Positions 8,070-18,900 of a stretch of DNA of 64,000 nt are shown here, in pieces. The translations under genes were made by a program, and so were the position numbers. A model generated the notes under the pieces. The model was not told the DNA's origin, searched no databases, and saw only the letters and a list, made by a program, of their open reading frames with translations. Positions within the stretch are counted from its first letter, which is position 1; each line of letters opens with the position of its first letter. Source of the DNA: UKL13-3 sp943369665 (GTDB lineage Bacteria; Bacteroidota; Bacteroidia; UKL13-3); the NCBI GenBank assembly GCA_943369665.1, contig CALRNX020000004.1, positions 124,001 through 188,000 on the forward strand. The letters are read 5' to 3'.

Positions 8070-11000
8070 TTGACCTTGCGTTTTCAGTTTTTAACACTCG
8101 TATATTTTGTTCTGTTTCTGGCTCCGATCAGCGTGTGGGGCCAGGGTATGTACACGCCATTTGGGCAAAGCAGGGTGCAATATGGTAAGTTTGAATGGTC
8201 GTTTGTGCGGTCGGAAAATTTTGATGCTTTTCATTATGTAGGAGGGAGAGAATTGGCACAGTTTGCTGCCCGAACATGCGAAAACGAATTGAATGGAGTA
8301 GAACAATCAATTGACCACCGGTTGAGTGGACGCATTGAAATTATTGTTTATAATACGTTATCCGATTACAAGCAAACCAACTTGAACGTGCTTAGCGACC
8401 AGGCCCAAAACCCAGGTGGATATGCGCAAGTGGTGAGTAATAAAATATTTGTTTACTTTAATGGTAATCATGACGACTTTGTTCGCCAACTCAAATCGGG
8501 ACTATCGTTGGTATTGATCAATGAGTTACTTTTTGGAGGGTCAATTCAGGATAGAATCCAAAATGCAGCCCTGCTTAATCTACCTGATTGGTATTTGTTT
8601 GGCCTTACATCCTATTTGGGAAAAGAATGGGACACTGATAAAAACAATAAGATGAAGGATCTTATTGTAAATAAAAAAATAAAAAAATTTAACCGCCTTA
8701 TTCAAAACGACCCTCAACTGGCTGGCCAGGCTTTCTGGCGGTTTTTGTCTGAAAAATACGGGCCGGAAGTTGTTTCCAATATGTTGTATGTAACAAGGTT
8801 GAGTCGCAATTACGAAAGCGCATTGATCTACGTTACAGGAGAAAATTTAAAACAAACCAGCAAGGATATTTTTAAATATTACCAGGAACAATACAATAAG
8901 GAAGACTCTTTGCGAAACGTTCCTGTAAATGAGTTTAAAATAAAGAAACGTTTGGTGCCATACGTTGAGCCACAAATGAAAGTAAGCTCAAGAGGAGATA
9001 AACTTATTTTTTCGACCAACAAATACGGTAAATACAAAATATGGTTGCTGGATACCAAAACAGGTAAACACAAAAAAGTTCATAAAGGTGGTTTTAAATA
9101 CCACATGTTTGAACTCGATCACTCCTTCCCGATGATGGCGTGGCATCCGGGTGGAGAGAAATTCTCATTTGTATTTGAGAAGAAGGGGAAATTATATATG
9201 ACAACCGTTGATCTTCTCAACAAGAAAAAAGAGACGCTGCAGTTCTTCAAATTCGACAAGATCAATTCATTTGCCTACAGTGATAACGAACGAACACTTG
9301 TTCTCTCGGCAACACGAAAGGGCCAAAGCGACCTATATGTTTATGATCTCAATACCCGCAGGGAACGTCAGCTTACCAATGACCTTCATGATGATCTTTA
9401 TCCAAGATTTGTAGACGGCTCTTCCAAAATTATCTTTAGCAGCAGTCGCAATAGCAATAAAGTGGCTGCTCCGGCTGAACCGTTGATCAGCCCTACAAAT
9501 AATCTGGATGTATACTTATATGATTTTGAAAATAACGGACAGGAGCTGGTGCGTTTAACCAACACACCTAATATAAATGAAACCGATCCAATTGAATATA
9601 ACAATAATTTTTATGCTTACCTGACGGATTATAACGGTATCAAAAACAGGTACGCTGCGCGTTACGAACAAGAATACGACTACACGGAATTAAACATAAA
9701 ATACAAAAGTGAAGAAAGGGCCAATGATACTTTATTTTTTGACGAGCTTAAGCCCTTGGGCAATTCCTTTTTGTATGAAGGACGACAAATTGACCTGGAC
9801 AGCTTGGTAGAAAAGATTGACACCATCATTCATCAAAAAACCATCGTTTATACCTACCCGCTAACCAACTACAAGCGCAATATCATAACCCACGATGTGT
9901 GCAAACAAAACAAAACGGTGTATGAAACGATCTTTAACAACGGCAGGTATTTTATCAAATACACTCCACTGGTGAAACAGATTGAAGAGGAATCGAAAAA
10001 AGTAGAATCATATCCGACCATGTACAGATTAAAAAGCGGATATGCCAATAAACCTTTTACGGCCGGACCTATTACTTACAGTTCGCGCAAACAAAAAATA
10101 CCTGCGACCAGTAGCAATACTCCTACTGTAACCAAACCGGCAATCGTATTTGATCACTTTTTTGTGAGTGAGTTTACACCTAAAACAATAACACAAAACG
10201 ACCCTGGTGCAACTACTGTAAAGTCTGACCAACCCACTCAGACCATAAATGCCAAAGGGTTTAAACTGGCGGCTCCAAGATTTTACAATGTCACCTTTTT
10301 CCCTGATTATTTTGTAACACAGCTTGACAACTCAATTATCAACTCCTATTATCAACCTATTGCACTCAGCAATCCATTTATCCAACCCATTCAACCAATG
10401 ATCAAATTTGGAGTGGTTGATCTATTGGAAGATTACCGACTATCAGGAGGGTTCAGATTTCCTTTTAACCTAAGCACCATTGATTACTTTGCAAGTTTTG
10501 AAACCTTAAAAAAACGTTTCGATCACAAAATTGCATTTTACCGTCAGGTAAGGGAAGGTGCTGATGCAACCGTGCCTCAGTACCCCACAAAAAGTACTTC
10601 ACACGAAATTCGTTACAGCGTTCGGTTTCCTTTCAATCCCATTTTTTGTTTGCGCACTGAACTTTTTGTTCGCGAAGACAGAACTGTTGTAAAGGGAATT
10701 GATCAGGCATCTATTGAGCGACCAAATATTACACAACGTTGGGCAGGAGGTAAAGTGGAACTGGTTTTCGACAACGCTGTTCCCAAAGGATTAAATCTTT
10801 ACAATGGTACCAAATTCAAAGTTTTCTATGAACACTATCAAGATGTAAAGGATCAGGTCTCTCAATTAAATGCAGCTGGATTCGATTTCAGGCATTATCA
10901 AAAACTACACCGACAACTTATTTTTGCAACCCGTATCACGTATAATACTTCATTTGGACCTTCAAAAGTAAAATATACTTTGGGAGGAGTAGATAATTGG

Positions 11001-11474
11001 ATGTTTGCCAAACAAGAATCCGGAGGAAGCAATGCCGCCTCTGTTCAATACGCTTTTCAGGCTTTGGCAACCAATATGAGAGGATTTTCGCAAAATATCC
11101 GCACAGGAAATTCGTTTGCCGTGATTAATAATGAAATACGCTGGCCCATTTTTACGTATTTGTTTAACAGGCCCATCCGTTCCGACTTTATTTCAAATTT
11201 CCAATTAGTACCGTTTTTTGATATCGGAACTGCATGGGTAGGACCCGACCCTTACTCAGATGAAAACACCTACAACCAAATTACTGTTCGTGAAAATCAA
11301 TACATAACAGCTACCGTCATCAATGTCCGCGATCCTATTGTAGCAGGATATGGTGGAGGTGTGAGGAGTAAATTATTTGGCTATTTCATGCGGTTTGATG
11401 TTGCATGGGGTATTCAGGACCGGGAAATTATCCGTAAACCGGTATATTACCTTTCGCTTAGCTTGGATTTTTAA
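8070..11474 (+). CDS. TolB-like beta-propeller / outer-membrane beta-barrel protein
   Basis: 1134 aa. Translation probably starts at TTG 8070, because no in-frame ATG precedes the signal peptide (LTLVYFVLFLAPISVWGQ). Residues 30-300 resemble a peptidase-MA-like helical region without an obvious HExxH. Residues of about 300-520 have repeated strands like TolB/WD40 propeller blades, for example LIFSTNKYGKYKIWLLDTKTGK and FVDGSSKIIFSSSRN. The last 350 residues look like BamA/Omp85-type barrel strands and end in YYLSLSLDF; a terminal Phe is the usual Bam recognition signal. Related Bacteroidota proteins are annotated 'translocation protein TolB', but the role is unknown. The 3' end overlaps convergent tdk by 17 bp. 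Confidence 0.7.
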   Translation: MTLRFQFLTLVYFVLFLAPISVWGQGMYTPFGQSRVQYGKFEWSFVRSENFDAFHYVGGRELAQFAARTCENELNGVEQSIDHRLSGRIEIIVYNTLSDYKQTNLNVLSDQAQNPGGYAQVVSNKIFVYFNGNHDDFVRQLKSGLSLVLINELLFGGSIQDRIQNAALLNLPDWYLFGLTSYLGKEWDTDKNNKMKDLIVNKKIKKFNRLIQNDPQLAGQAFWRFLSEKYGPEVVSNMLYVTRLSRNYESALIYVTGENLKQTSKDIFKYYQEQYNKEDSLRNVPVNEFKIKKRLVPYVEPQMKVSSRGDKLIFSTNKYGKYKIWLLDTKTGKHKKVHKGGFKYHMFELDHSFPMMAWHPGGEKFSFVFEKKGKLYMTTVDLLNKKKETLQFFKFDKINSFAYSDNERTLVLSATRKGQSDLYVYDLNTRRERQLTNDLHDDLYPRFVDGSSKIIFSSSRNSNKVAAPAEPLISPTNNLDVYLYDFENNGQELVRLTNTPNINETDPIEYNNNFYAYLTDYNGIKNRYAARYEQEYDYTELNIKYKSEERANDTLFFDELKPLGNSFLYEGRQIDLDSLVEKIDTIIHQKTIVYTYPLTNYKRNIITHDVCKQNKTVYETIFNNGRYFIKYTPLVKQIEEESKKVESYPTMYRLKSGYANKPFTAGPITYSSRKQKIPATSSNTPTVTKPAIVFDHFFVSEFTPKTITQNDPGATTVKSDQPTQTINAKGFKLAAPRFYNVTFFPDYFVTQLDNSIINSYYQPIALSNPFIQPIQPMIKFGVVDLLEDYRLSGGFRFPFNLSTIDYFASFETLKKRFDHKIAFYRQVREGADATVPQYPTKSTSHEIRYSVRFPFNPIFCLRTELFVREDRTVVKGIDQASIERPNITQRWAGGKVELVFDNAVPKGLNLYNGTKFKVFYEHYQDVKDQVSQLNAAGFDFRHYQKLHRQLIFATRITYNTSFGPSKVKYTLGGVDNWMFAKQESGGSNAASVQYAFQALATNMRGFSQNIRTGNSFAVINNEIRWPIFTYLFNRPIRSDFISNFQLVPFFDIGTAWVGPDPYSDENTYNQITVRENQYITATVINVRDPIVAGYGGGVRSKLFGYFMRFDVAWGIQDREIIRKPVYYLSLSLDF

Positions 11475-12051
11475 GCTCGTTCATTCCCTTATTGAAACAA
11501 TGGCGACAACGAGCTTCGTATGTACCACTTTCACCCAGCATTACTAAAGATTGATCGGCAGATTTTCGGAATGAATGGGAAGCCAGGTCACCACATACCA
11601 TGCAAATAGCATGTACTTTGGTGACGTATTCGGCAATAGCCATAAGCTTGGGCATTGGACCAAAGGGAATGCCCAGGTAATCCATATCGAGTCCGGCCAC
11701 AATTACCCTTTTTCCTTGTTCAGCCAATGTTTGGCATACGTACACGATTTCATCATCAAAAAATTGCGCCTCATCAATACCAATAACGTCTGCATCATGT
11801 TGCATCAATAAAATATTGAGTGAAGACTGAACAGGAATAGAGGCAATCGAAGTGGCATTATGCGAAACAATTTCTGTTTCATGATAACGCGTATCAACCG
11901 CTGGTTTAAAAATTTCCGCCTTCTGCTGGGCAATTCGTGCCCGGTTAAGCCTTCTGATCAACTCCTCTGTTTTACCTGAAAACATAGAACCACATACGAC
12001 TTCTATCCAGCCTTTACTATTTGAGGAATGATGTTTGGGTTCTGTGAACAT
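11458..12051 (-). CDS. tdk: Thymidine kinase
   Basis: 197 aa, type II TK1-like. It phosphorylates thymidine with ATP for nucleotide salvage. The P-loop GSMFSGKTEELIRR is at residues 21-34. The Walker B-like IGIDEAQFFDDE carries the catalytic Glu. The lasso/substrate region VIVAGLDMDYLGIPFGPMP and the zinc-binding cysteines (CMVCGD and CRHCF) are all present, so the enzyme should be active. It lies divergent to the hypothetical gene starting at 12129, with an AT-rich gap of 77 bp containing CAACTTTG, one base off the -7 consensus for rightward transcription. Confidence 0.95.
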   Translation of the reverse strand: MFTEPKHHSSNSKGWIEVVCGSMFSGKTEELIRRLNRARIAQQKAEIFKPAVDTRYHETEIVSHNATSIASIPVQSSLNILLMQHDADVIGIDEAQFFDDEIVYVCQTLAEQGKRVIVAGLDMDYLGIPFGPMPKLMAIAEYVTKVHAICMVCGDLASHSFRKSADQSLVMLGESGTYEARCRHCFNKGMNELKNPS

Positions 12052-12128
12052 AACGTGTTAATCGGTGGGTAAAAATAACTTACTTTATTCTTTTCTTTTA
12101 CAACTTTGCATCATAAAATATTTTGAGC

Positions 12129-12893
12129 ATGGATAACTCTTTAAAAACTCTCAAACAATATACAACAGAATTACTTCAACTTCTTGAACAGTTGGATACT
12201 GCTGATGAGCTTTCAGAATTGGACAAGGCAACTCTTCAGCAAAAATGTATTCGATTGTATGAAGGAATTATTCAATTGACAGTAACTAAATATAATAGCA
12301 AGCCGGAGAGTGAAGCAAAGAGTGAAACGATATCCCATTCGTTACCTGTTGCAGAACCTATTGTTGTACCGGAGATTGTAACCCCGATAGAGAGGGTGAT
12401 AGAAGCAAAAACAACTGATATTATCCCGGTCGAGTTGAAAGAAACAGCCCCTAGCCTATTTGACACCGTTATTATTGAAAAAACGGAAACGGAGCTTCAG
12501 AATGAGCGGATTGATGAAATTGTAGAGCAAAAACAACAGGAAAAGATTACCTCTCAACCTGAGTTATCTAATAGCCTTGCTCCTGAGCTTTCCCTGCTCG
12601 ACAAAATAGCCAATTCTATTCAACCCAAACCGCATTTGTTGGAACGCCTGTCGGCCAATACAACAAGCTTAAAATCTGCAATCAATGTTAACCTCAAAAT
12701 AGCCATCGTTCAACAACTGTTCAAGGAAAATACTGTTGAGTATGTAAAAGCAATCGACAAATTGAATGCATCTGAGAACATACATGAAGCCATGCGTTAT
12801 TTTTCGGAACTTAAACATACTTATGACTGGCAAAACGACCATCCATTGGTGAAAGAATTGGAATCCTTATTAAACAAACGCTTTCCAGCTTAA
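12129..12893 (+). CDS. Conserved hypothetical protein with acidic linker
   Basis: 254 aa from ATG 12129; a TTG six bases upstream is also in frame but unnecessary. There is no signal peptide or membrane segment, so it is probably cytoplasmic. Residues 1-55 are predicted helical with coiled-coil character (TLKQYTTELLQLLEQLDTADELSELDKA is one such span, positions 6-33). Residues 60-165 are an acidic, Glu/Pro/Val-rich linker. Residues 170-254 form a helical C-terminal domain (KIAIVQQLFKENTVEYVKAI, HEAMRYFSELKHTYDW). This N-coil / linker / C-domain layout recurs in Bacteroidota proteins of unknown function. A bidirectional terminator follows. Confidence 0.6.
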   Translation: MDNSLKTLKQYTTELLQLLEQLDTADELSELDKATLQQKCIRLYEGIIQLTVTKYNSKPESEAKSETISHSLPVAEPIVVPEIVTPIERVIEAKTTDIIPVELKETAPSLFDTVIIEKTETELQNERIDEIVEQKQQEKITSQPELSNSLAPELSLLDKIANSIQPKPHLLERLSANTTSLKSAINVNLKIAIVQQLFKENTVEYVKAIDKLNASENIHEAMRYFSELKHTYDWQNDHPLVKELESLLNKRFPA

Positions 12894-12920
12894 TACATAA
12901 CCTGCTTCATCAAACAAAAA

Positions 12921-12946
12921 GGTCGGACTACATAAGTAATCCGACC
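12921..12946. terminator. Bidirectional terminator
   Basis: The stem GGTCGGA-TAC / GTA-TCCGACC has an A-run before it and a T-run after it, so it can serve both the rightward hypothetical gene and the convergent 2106-aa gene. Confidence 0.85.
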
Positions 12947-12967
12947 TTTTTATTTGATCCCTTTTGA

Positions 12968-15900
12968 TTATCGAATCAAGGTAACAGTTCCAGTTTTTGT
13001 TTTAGGTTCTTCAGCCCTTAATTGGTAATCAAAGATGTAGTAGTAAGCACCTGGAGGACTTTCCGCCCCATCATTAAATATTTTTCCATTCCACATTAAT
13101 CCTTGGTTGTCGCTTTCGAAAACCTTAGCTCCCCAACGATTATAGATCACCAGTTTGTATTGTTTTTCACCTAAGATCTTAATCTTGAACAGATCGTTTA
13201 ACCCATCATTATTAGGAGAGAATACGTTCGGTATCTCAAGGTCTGTTGAGAAAGTATTTACAATTGTTTGGCAAACCGAGTCGGTACATGCTTCTATTAA
13301 ACTTATACCTTTTGCGTAAGAAGTTAAACATGCTACGTAGGTACCTGTATCCTCAGCCAGATCAAACTGGAAGTGAGGATCCTGATTGTTTCCAGAATGT
13401 GTAAACGATGGCGTAGTTGCACCCTTTTTAGTCACAACCCACTCGTATTGTACATTCAGTGTGGTATCTGATGTATTGTTTAACTTAAACAATGGCATTG
13501 CTGTAGTATCAACTGTAAATGAAGGACTAGGCGTCACTACATCAACATGAAGAGTATCATTGATCTTACAGTTTTGCACAGCCGATAATGGAATACCCGA
13601 AACATTATCCGGACGAGCAATAATGGTAAAGCTTCCAACAGAATCAATCACCAGAGGGAAACTATACGGAGCCACCTGATTCTTGGTAACAGAATCAATA
13701 GGCGCTGTACTATTATCCTCAAGATAATATGTATATGTATACTGCGAATAACGAGTATCAGAGTTGTTTTGTACCATTACAGGGTTTCCTTTACAAATAA
13801 CCTCCTTATCCAGCAACACTTCCCTTGCCAATGTAATTACCTCTACTTGTATTGGCGGCATATTCGGAGTATCCGGATAAAGCACCAGATCACAGGTATT
13901 GGCTCCTCCAAAGGCGGCATCCGATCCTTTCACAAAGATCTGGTAAACACCCGGGGTATCATATGTAAACTCAACCGTATCCCGTCTTCCAAATATATTT
14001 TGTTGCGTATTGTTCTTATCGCCCCAGAATATAATCGTAGTTAATGTAACGGTGTCAGTAATCGGATCGCCATTCGCATCTACTTGTTTTCCTAGTGAGT
14101 CGGCAAGGTTGATAATCTTAACTTTAAATGGAGCACAACCTATGGTATCATTCATGTTCAATAATTGAACATATGGACGAGGACCACTGATAAATATCGT
14201 ATCAGTTGTTGTATCCTTACAACCCTGGTAGGTTTCTGCCACCAATTTTATGCGGAACAATCCATTGGTACGGTACCTTACACCCGGCTGAGGGTTATTG
14301 GTTGATTGCCACATAGAAGTATCTATCTTATCGCCAAACCACCAATAGTTGGTTTTAACACTGTCAGACACCTTATCACCTGTTGATGATTCAGCCATTT
14401 TTGTTGAATCAATAAATTGAGCCAATGCACCACAGGTAAACTTATCAATTGGGTTACCATTAGCATCTTTTAAGAAACCGATTTTTGCGATCGGACGTGA
14501 AATATTTAAGAATGCTACACATGTATCAAACCAGCCTAAACTATCTTTTGAATACATCGTAACTGTATATCTGCCAAATTGTTTGTAACGGTGAACCGGA
14601 CGCATTGACGAGTCGATTGGCGAACCATCACCAAAGTCCCAATACACGCGTTCAGGTATAATGGTATCCATTTTGGTATAGGTATAATACTGTTGAGATC
14701 CTGCATCCCATTTGGTAAATGGTGTATACGGAACAATATTCTGAATGGTACGCGGATCACCAACATCTTGTCTCCAGAAATCGGCACTATCAATTTGCAA
14801 GTCATTAAATGGAGGTGCTAATAGACCACTATATGCCTGGCTATTCGATATGGCAGGATTGGTCTGAACATCGGTTACAGAACAATCATTCCTCCAGTAA
14901 CGAAGCGAATCTCTGAAATACACAGGTTCATTTTCACAGAATAGCGTATCTTTTTCACCAGATCCATTTAAAATATCAAATGTATCCACGATACCAATAG
15001 TAATCGGCGGTTTCATATCCTGTACACAATTCTGCGGATCACGGCTTTGAATTAAATGTGTTAAACTTCCGATACTAACACCTTCGCCCTTACCTGCTGC
15101 TTCCCAACTTGTTCTTCTGAACACGTGGTCAACCGGGAAGAAGGCAAATGCCGAATCCACCGTTTGTACAATAGGATAGTATGCAAGTGTATCTTCATTT
15201 TTGATGGTATCATTAGCTCCTTTACAGAAGTTAAATGCAACGATAGATCCTGGTACAGCTGTTCTGCTTACAACACTGTATGTTAAGGCAAAATTGTTTT
15301 TACGAACCTGTTTCACCAATTGACCCGGTTTAACACCATCAGTGGCTCCGATACCGGAAGCTCTTACTGGCCAAACCGTAGAATCGAGTAACACAATACC
15401 ATTTTGAATATCAAAATTATAACGCACCCTTCGAACACCACTTAGATAATAACCATCGGTCCAATGGCAATCGGTATACACGATATCAACCAAGGTATCA
15501 TAACTCACCCCATCAAAAGTAGCACGCCTATTGGTTAATCCTGCAAACGTATAATTAAAATTGTTTGCAGTAGCACCCGGAGCTTTTTGATTGGCCGGAA
15601 TAGGATACGAAATTGGGGTTTGATAGAAACTAGGGTTAGCTTTATAAGCACTCAATAAAATATCATTTTTTACAGAGTCCAAACAAACGTCAAATGAATC
15701 AGGCAAATAGTAGAATGAATCTACTGTTGCGGTATTATCACCCCAGCTCCACAATGAATATTTGATATCATCCTGAATGGTATCTTCGTAGTGAACCCTG
15801 ATCGATTCTCCTTTATGTCTTAATCTACAATTAGCAGGCTCCATTTCAAATTTAGCCGACAAATTATTGATACGTAGGAAGCGGTGATACCAAACAGTGT

Positions 15901-18900
15901 CTGACATACATCTTGGCCAAGCACAGTCTTGGTATTGCACATCAACAATCGTAACCAAAGTAGGACCAACAAAAGTTGTCCTCCAGTTAATTAAACCGGT
16001 AAATGCATAGGTATAGTTAGTTGGAGCGCCCGGAACCGGGGTATTAGTACCCGAATAAATAACCGGTGCGGTAATATCAGCATCGTAGAACGCCTGATTA
16101 GCTTCGTATACCGACAACGGAACATTTCTACGAATAGAATCCTTACAACCACTACCAACAGCCAAACCTATAGTCACCCAACCTTGAGCCGTATCGGCAG
16201 GTGGTGGCCTGTTCGCAGGCGCATTTAATCCATAATGCCAGGCAATCACAGTTCCGCTTGGGCTAGTCCATTGGGTAGGTGGTTGGTTATAATTAGGTGC
16301 CGAGAAGAAAGGAGGTGTTGCCAATCCTCCAGGAGTAGCACCTCCTTGCCAACTTACAAAGGCATCCAATGCACAAGGTGTTCCATCTTGTCTATCGGCT
16401 AATGAGTCAAAATTTACCAAAATAAAGGATTGACCGCAACTAGGTAAAATTCCCGGGAATTGTTGGAATTGACTCATTTGGAAAAATACACCATTAGGAG
16501 AAGCTCCAGGACATTCTTTTCCGCGTTTTGCCAATCCTCTTGCATCCGCTTTTGCAAACGGTAACTGCACGGTAGCCTCCATTTTACAATCAACGGAGTC
16601 GAGTTGTGCAGAGTCTGATACTGCGCCAAATATTCCTTTTGTACTTTCGTTGTTAAACGAATCTTGCAGATTCATTCTTACCGTTATACAGCGTGTGATG
16701 GTACGTCTGAAGGCATATTGATAAAAGGTAATCCCTTCAGGCAACATATCACTGCCATTAATTGTATACCGTTTCCCCATCCAAGTATATGAGAACGACT
16801 TACCCGGCTCTACCCTTGCACTACTGATAACCGGGTATTTACCATTCTTATCAACAAGGCTTTGCCTGAAAGGATCGGGAAGATCCCTCACTTGTACAGG
16901 CTCCCCTTTTTTAAGATCGGTAATACCCCACTCCATTGTATCAATTCGTGTCCACAAACCGAATGGAGCAGGACCTGAATTTTGAGTAAGAGACCATTCT
17001 CCTGTTACCGGGTTTAAGTAAACAGGCTTATTCCACCACATTGCATCAGCAGGATCAATTGGAATACGTGGCGGACCAGAATTACCATATGTGGTCGCAT
17101 CCCATGGCATAAAGTCGTGTCCGCCCGAGTACCAACGATAAATAGTATCCCAGTTAGGGTAAAAATGTCGAGGCAAAGTATCATAAGAAAATTTACAATT
17201 CATTTTACCTTCATAAGTTTGACCATTCATGATAAAATAAAAATCACTATGCTCAAACTGTTCTAATGCATTATTCCACAATCTGGTAGTATCGGGACCA
17301 AACTTCATATATGTTTTTCCCTTATCGTATGTGACCGAATCGAATGGTTGAATAGAGACAACCTGTGGCCATCCTGATTGTGGTCTTGAAAACGAAGTAC
17401 ATTGCGGAGCAAAATTGTCATCAAAATCCCATAGTCTGTATACTTTTCTCGATTTAAAGCTCGATGATGTATTGACAAAATCAACTGTATCTGTTGGCCC
17501 GCATTGATTTTTGTGGTGTGCAGCAATCACTACCGGTGGAGGTGATGTTTTTTCAATCTGAGCTGTAGGACCTATTACCCTCGCACCATAACCATAATAT
17601 TTATATCCCCCTACCAATGTATCACCACTTCCATTTTTTGTTATAAAATCAAAAGGCAATGTGATGGTATCATTGAGAACTCCGGGTGCCTTAAATAGTT
17701 TGGCATCATCGCTTATATAGTATATCGGGCGCTCGTACTTGCGATCAGCATTTACATAGGCGTACAGAGTATCTTCCCCTAAGTAGGATCCTGCCGACAT
17801 ATGATATGAACCTGTATATACTAATTTACGCAACGGATCTCTGCGATTAACCCTGTAAACAGTATCATATACTAATCTAGGTGCGGCATTAGCATCAAAA
17901 GCATCATTATTAGCATAAATGGTTTTATCCAAAAAGATGTCTTCCTCAAAAGTGGCACCGGCATAATAAGTATGCGAAATTGGAATAGGACCGCATACAT
18001 TGCTGATGATCAATCTTACAAAATAAGATTTCATTCCGCCCACAAAAGTGTGACATGGATTCCATGAAGATGTATTAAAGTTTAACTGTTGGGAATTAGG
18101 GTCATCAAACACCCATACAAAATTACCCGTAGCAAATTCAATAGGTGTTTGTTTAAAACAAATCGTAGCAGTGTTGTAACTACCAATACATACCGAGTCT
18201 CTTGACTCGCTGTTTGCTGCAGATTTTGTTGTTACCACATCAAATTCAAAACGAATATTTTTGGGAATCGGTTTGGGTGCATTAGCAGATGTATACCTTA
18301 TACTGTCAATACAACCTGTCAAATCGGTTACAATCATCCCCGGACTAAACTCTCCATTGATATTATAGTCGTGTCCCATTGTATCAAAAGCCTGTATTTC
18401 ATATAGATCAAAAGGAGCCGTAGCAGTATATTGTGTACCATCACCAAAATCATATGTAAACGACTGAAGTGTGTTTAAGGCAACAGGTGTTGTATTGGTG
18501 AACAAATAGTTGGATATAAAACAAGGGCCTGTGCGCTGGAACCATGTAAATGAAGGCTCCAATTTGGGTTTAATAACAATTGGAGTTGTTGATTTTAAGA
18601 AAGTATCTGTATAACAACCCACTGCATCAATTGCTCTAACCGAAACATTAAAGACACCAGGGAATGTATATCTATGGCACTGATTGGCATTAGTATATGC
18701 GGTGTCAAAAAAACCATCCCCATACACCCATATATATTTGGCGATAGGATTACTCGGTGGAGGTGGTTGTATAGAAGAGTTTTGGAAACACACATTATTT
18801 GTTTTAAAACACTGTGTATCGGCTGTAATATTTGTGAAGATTGGAATTGGACGGGCATACACCGTAATTGCCAATGTATTTGATGTAATGGGACCTCCAC

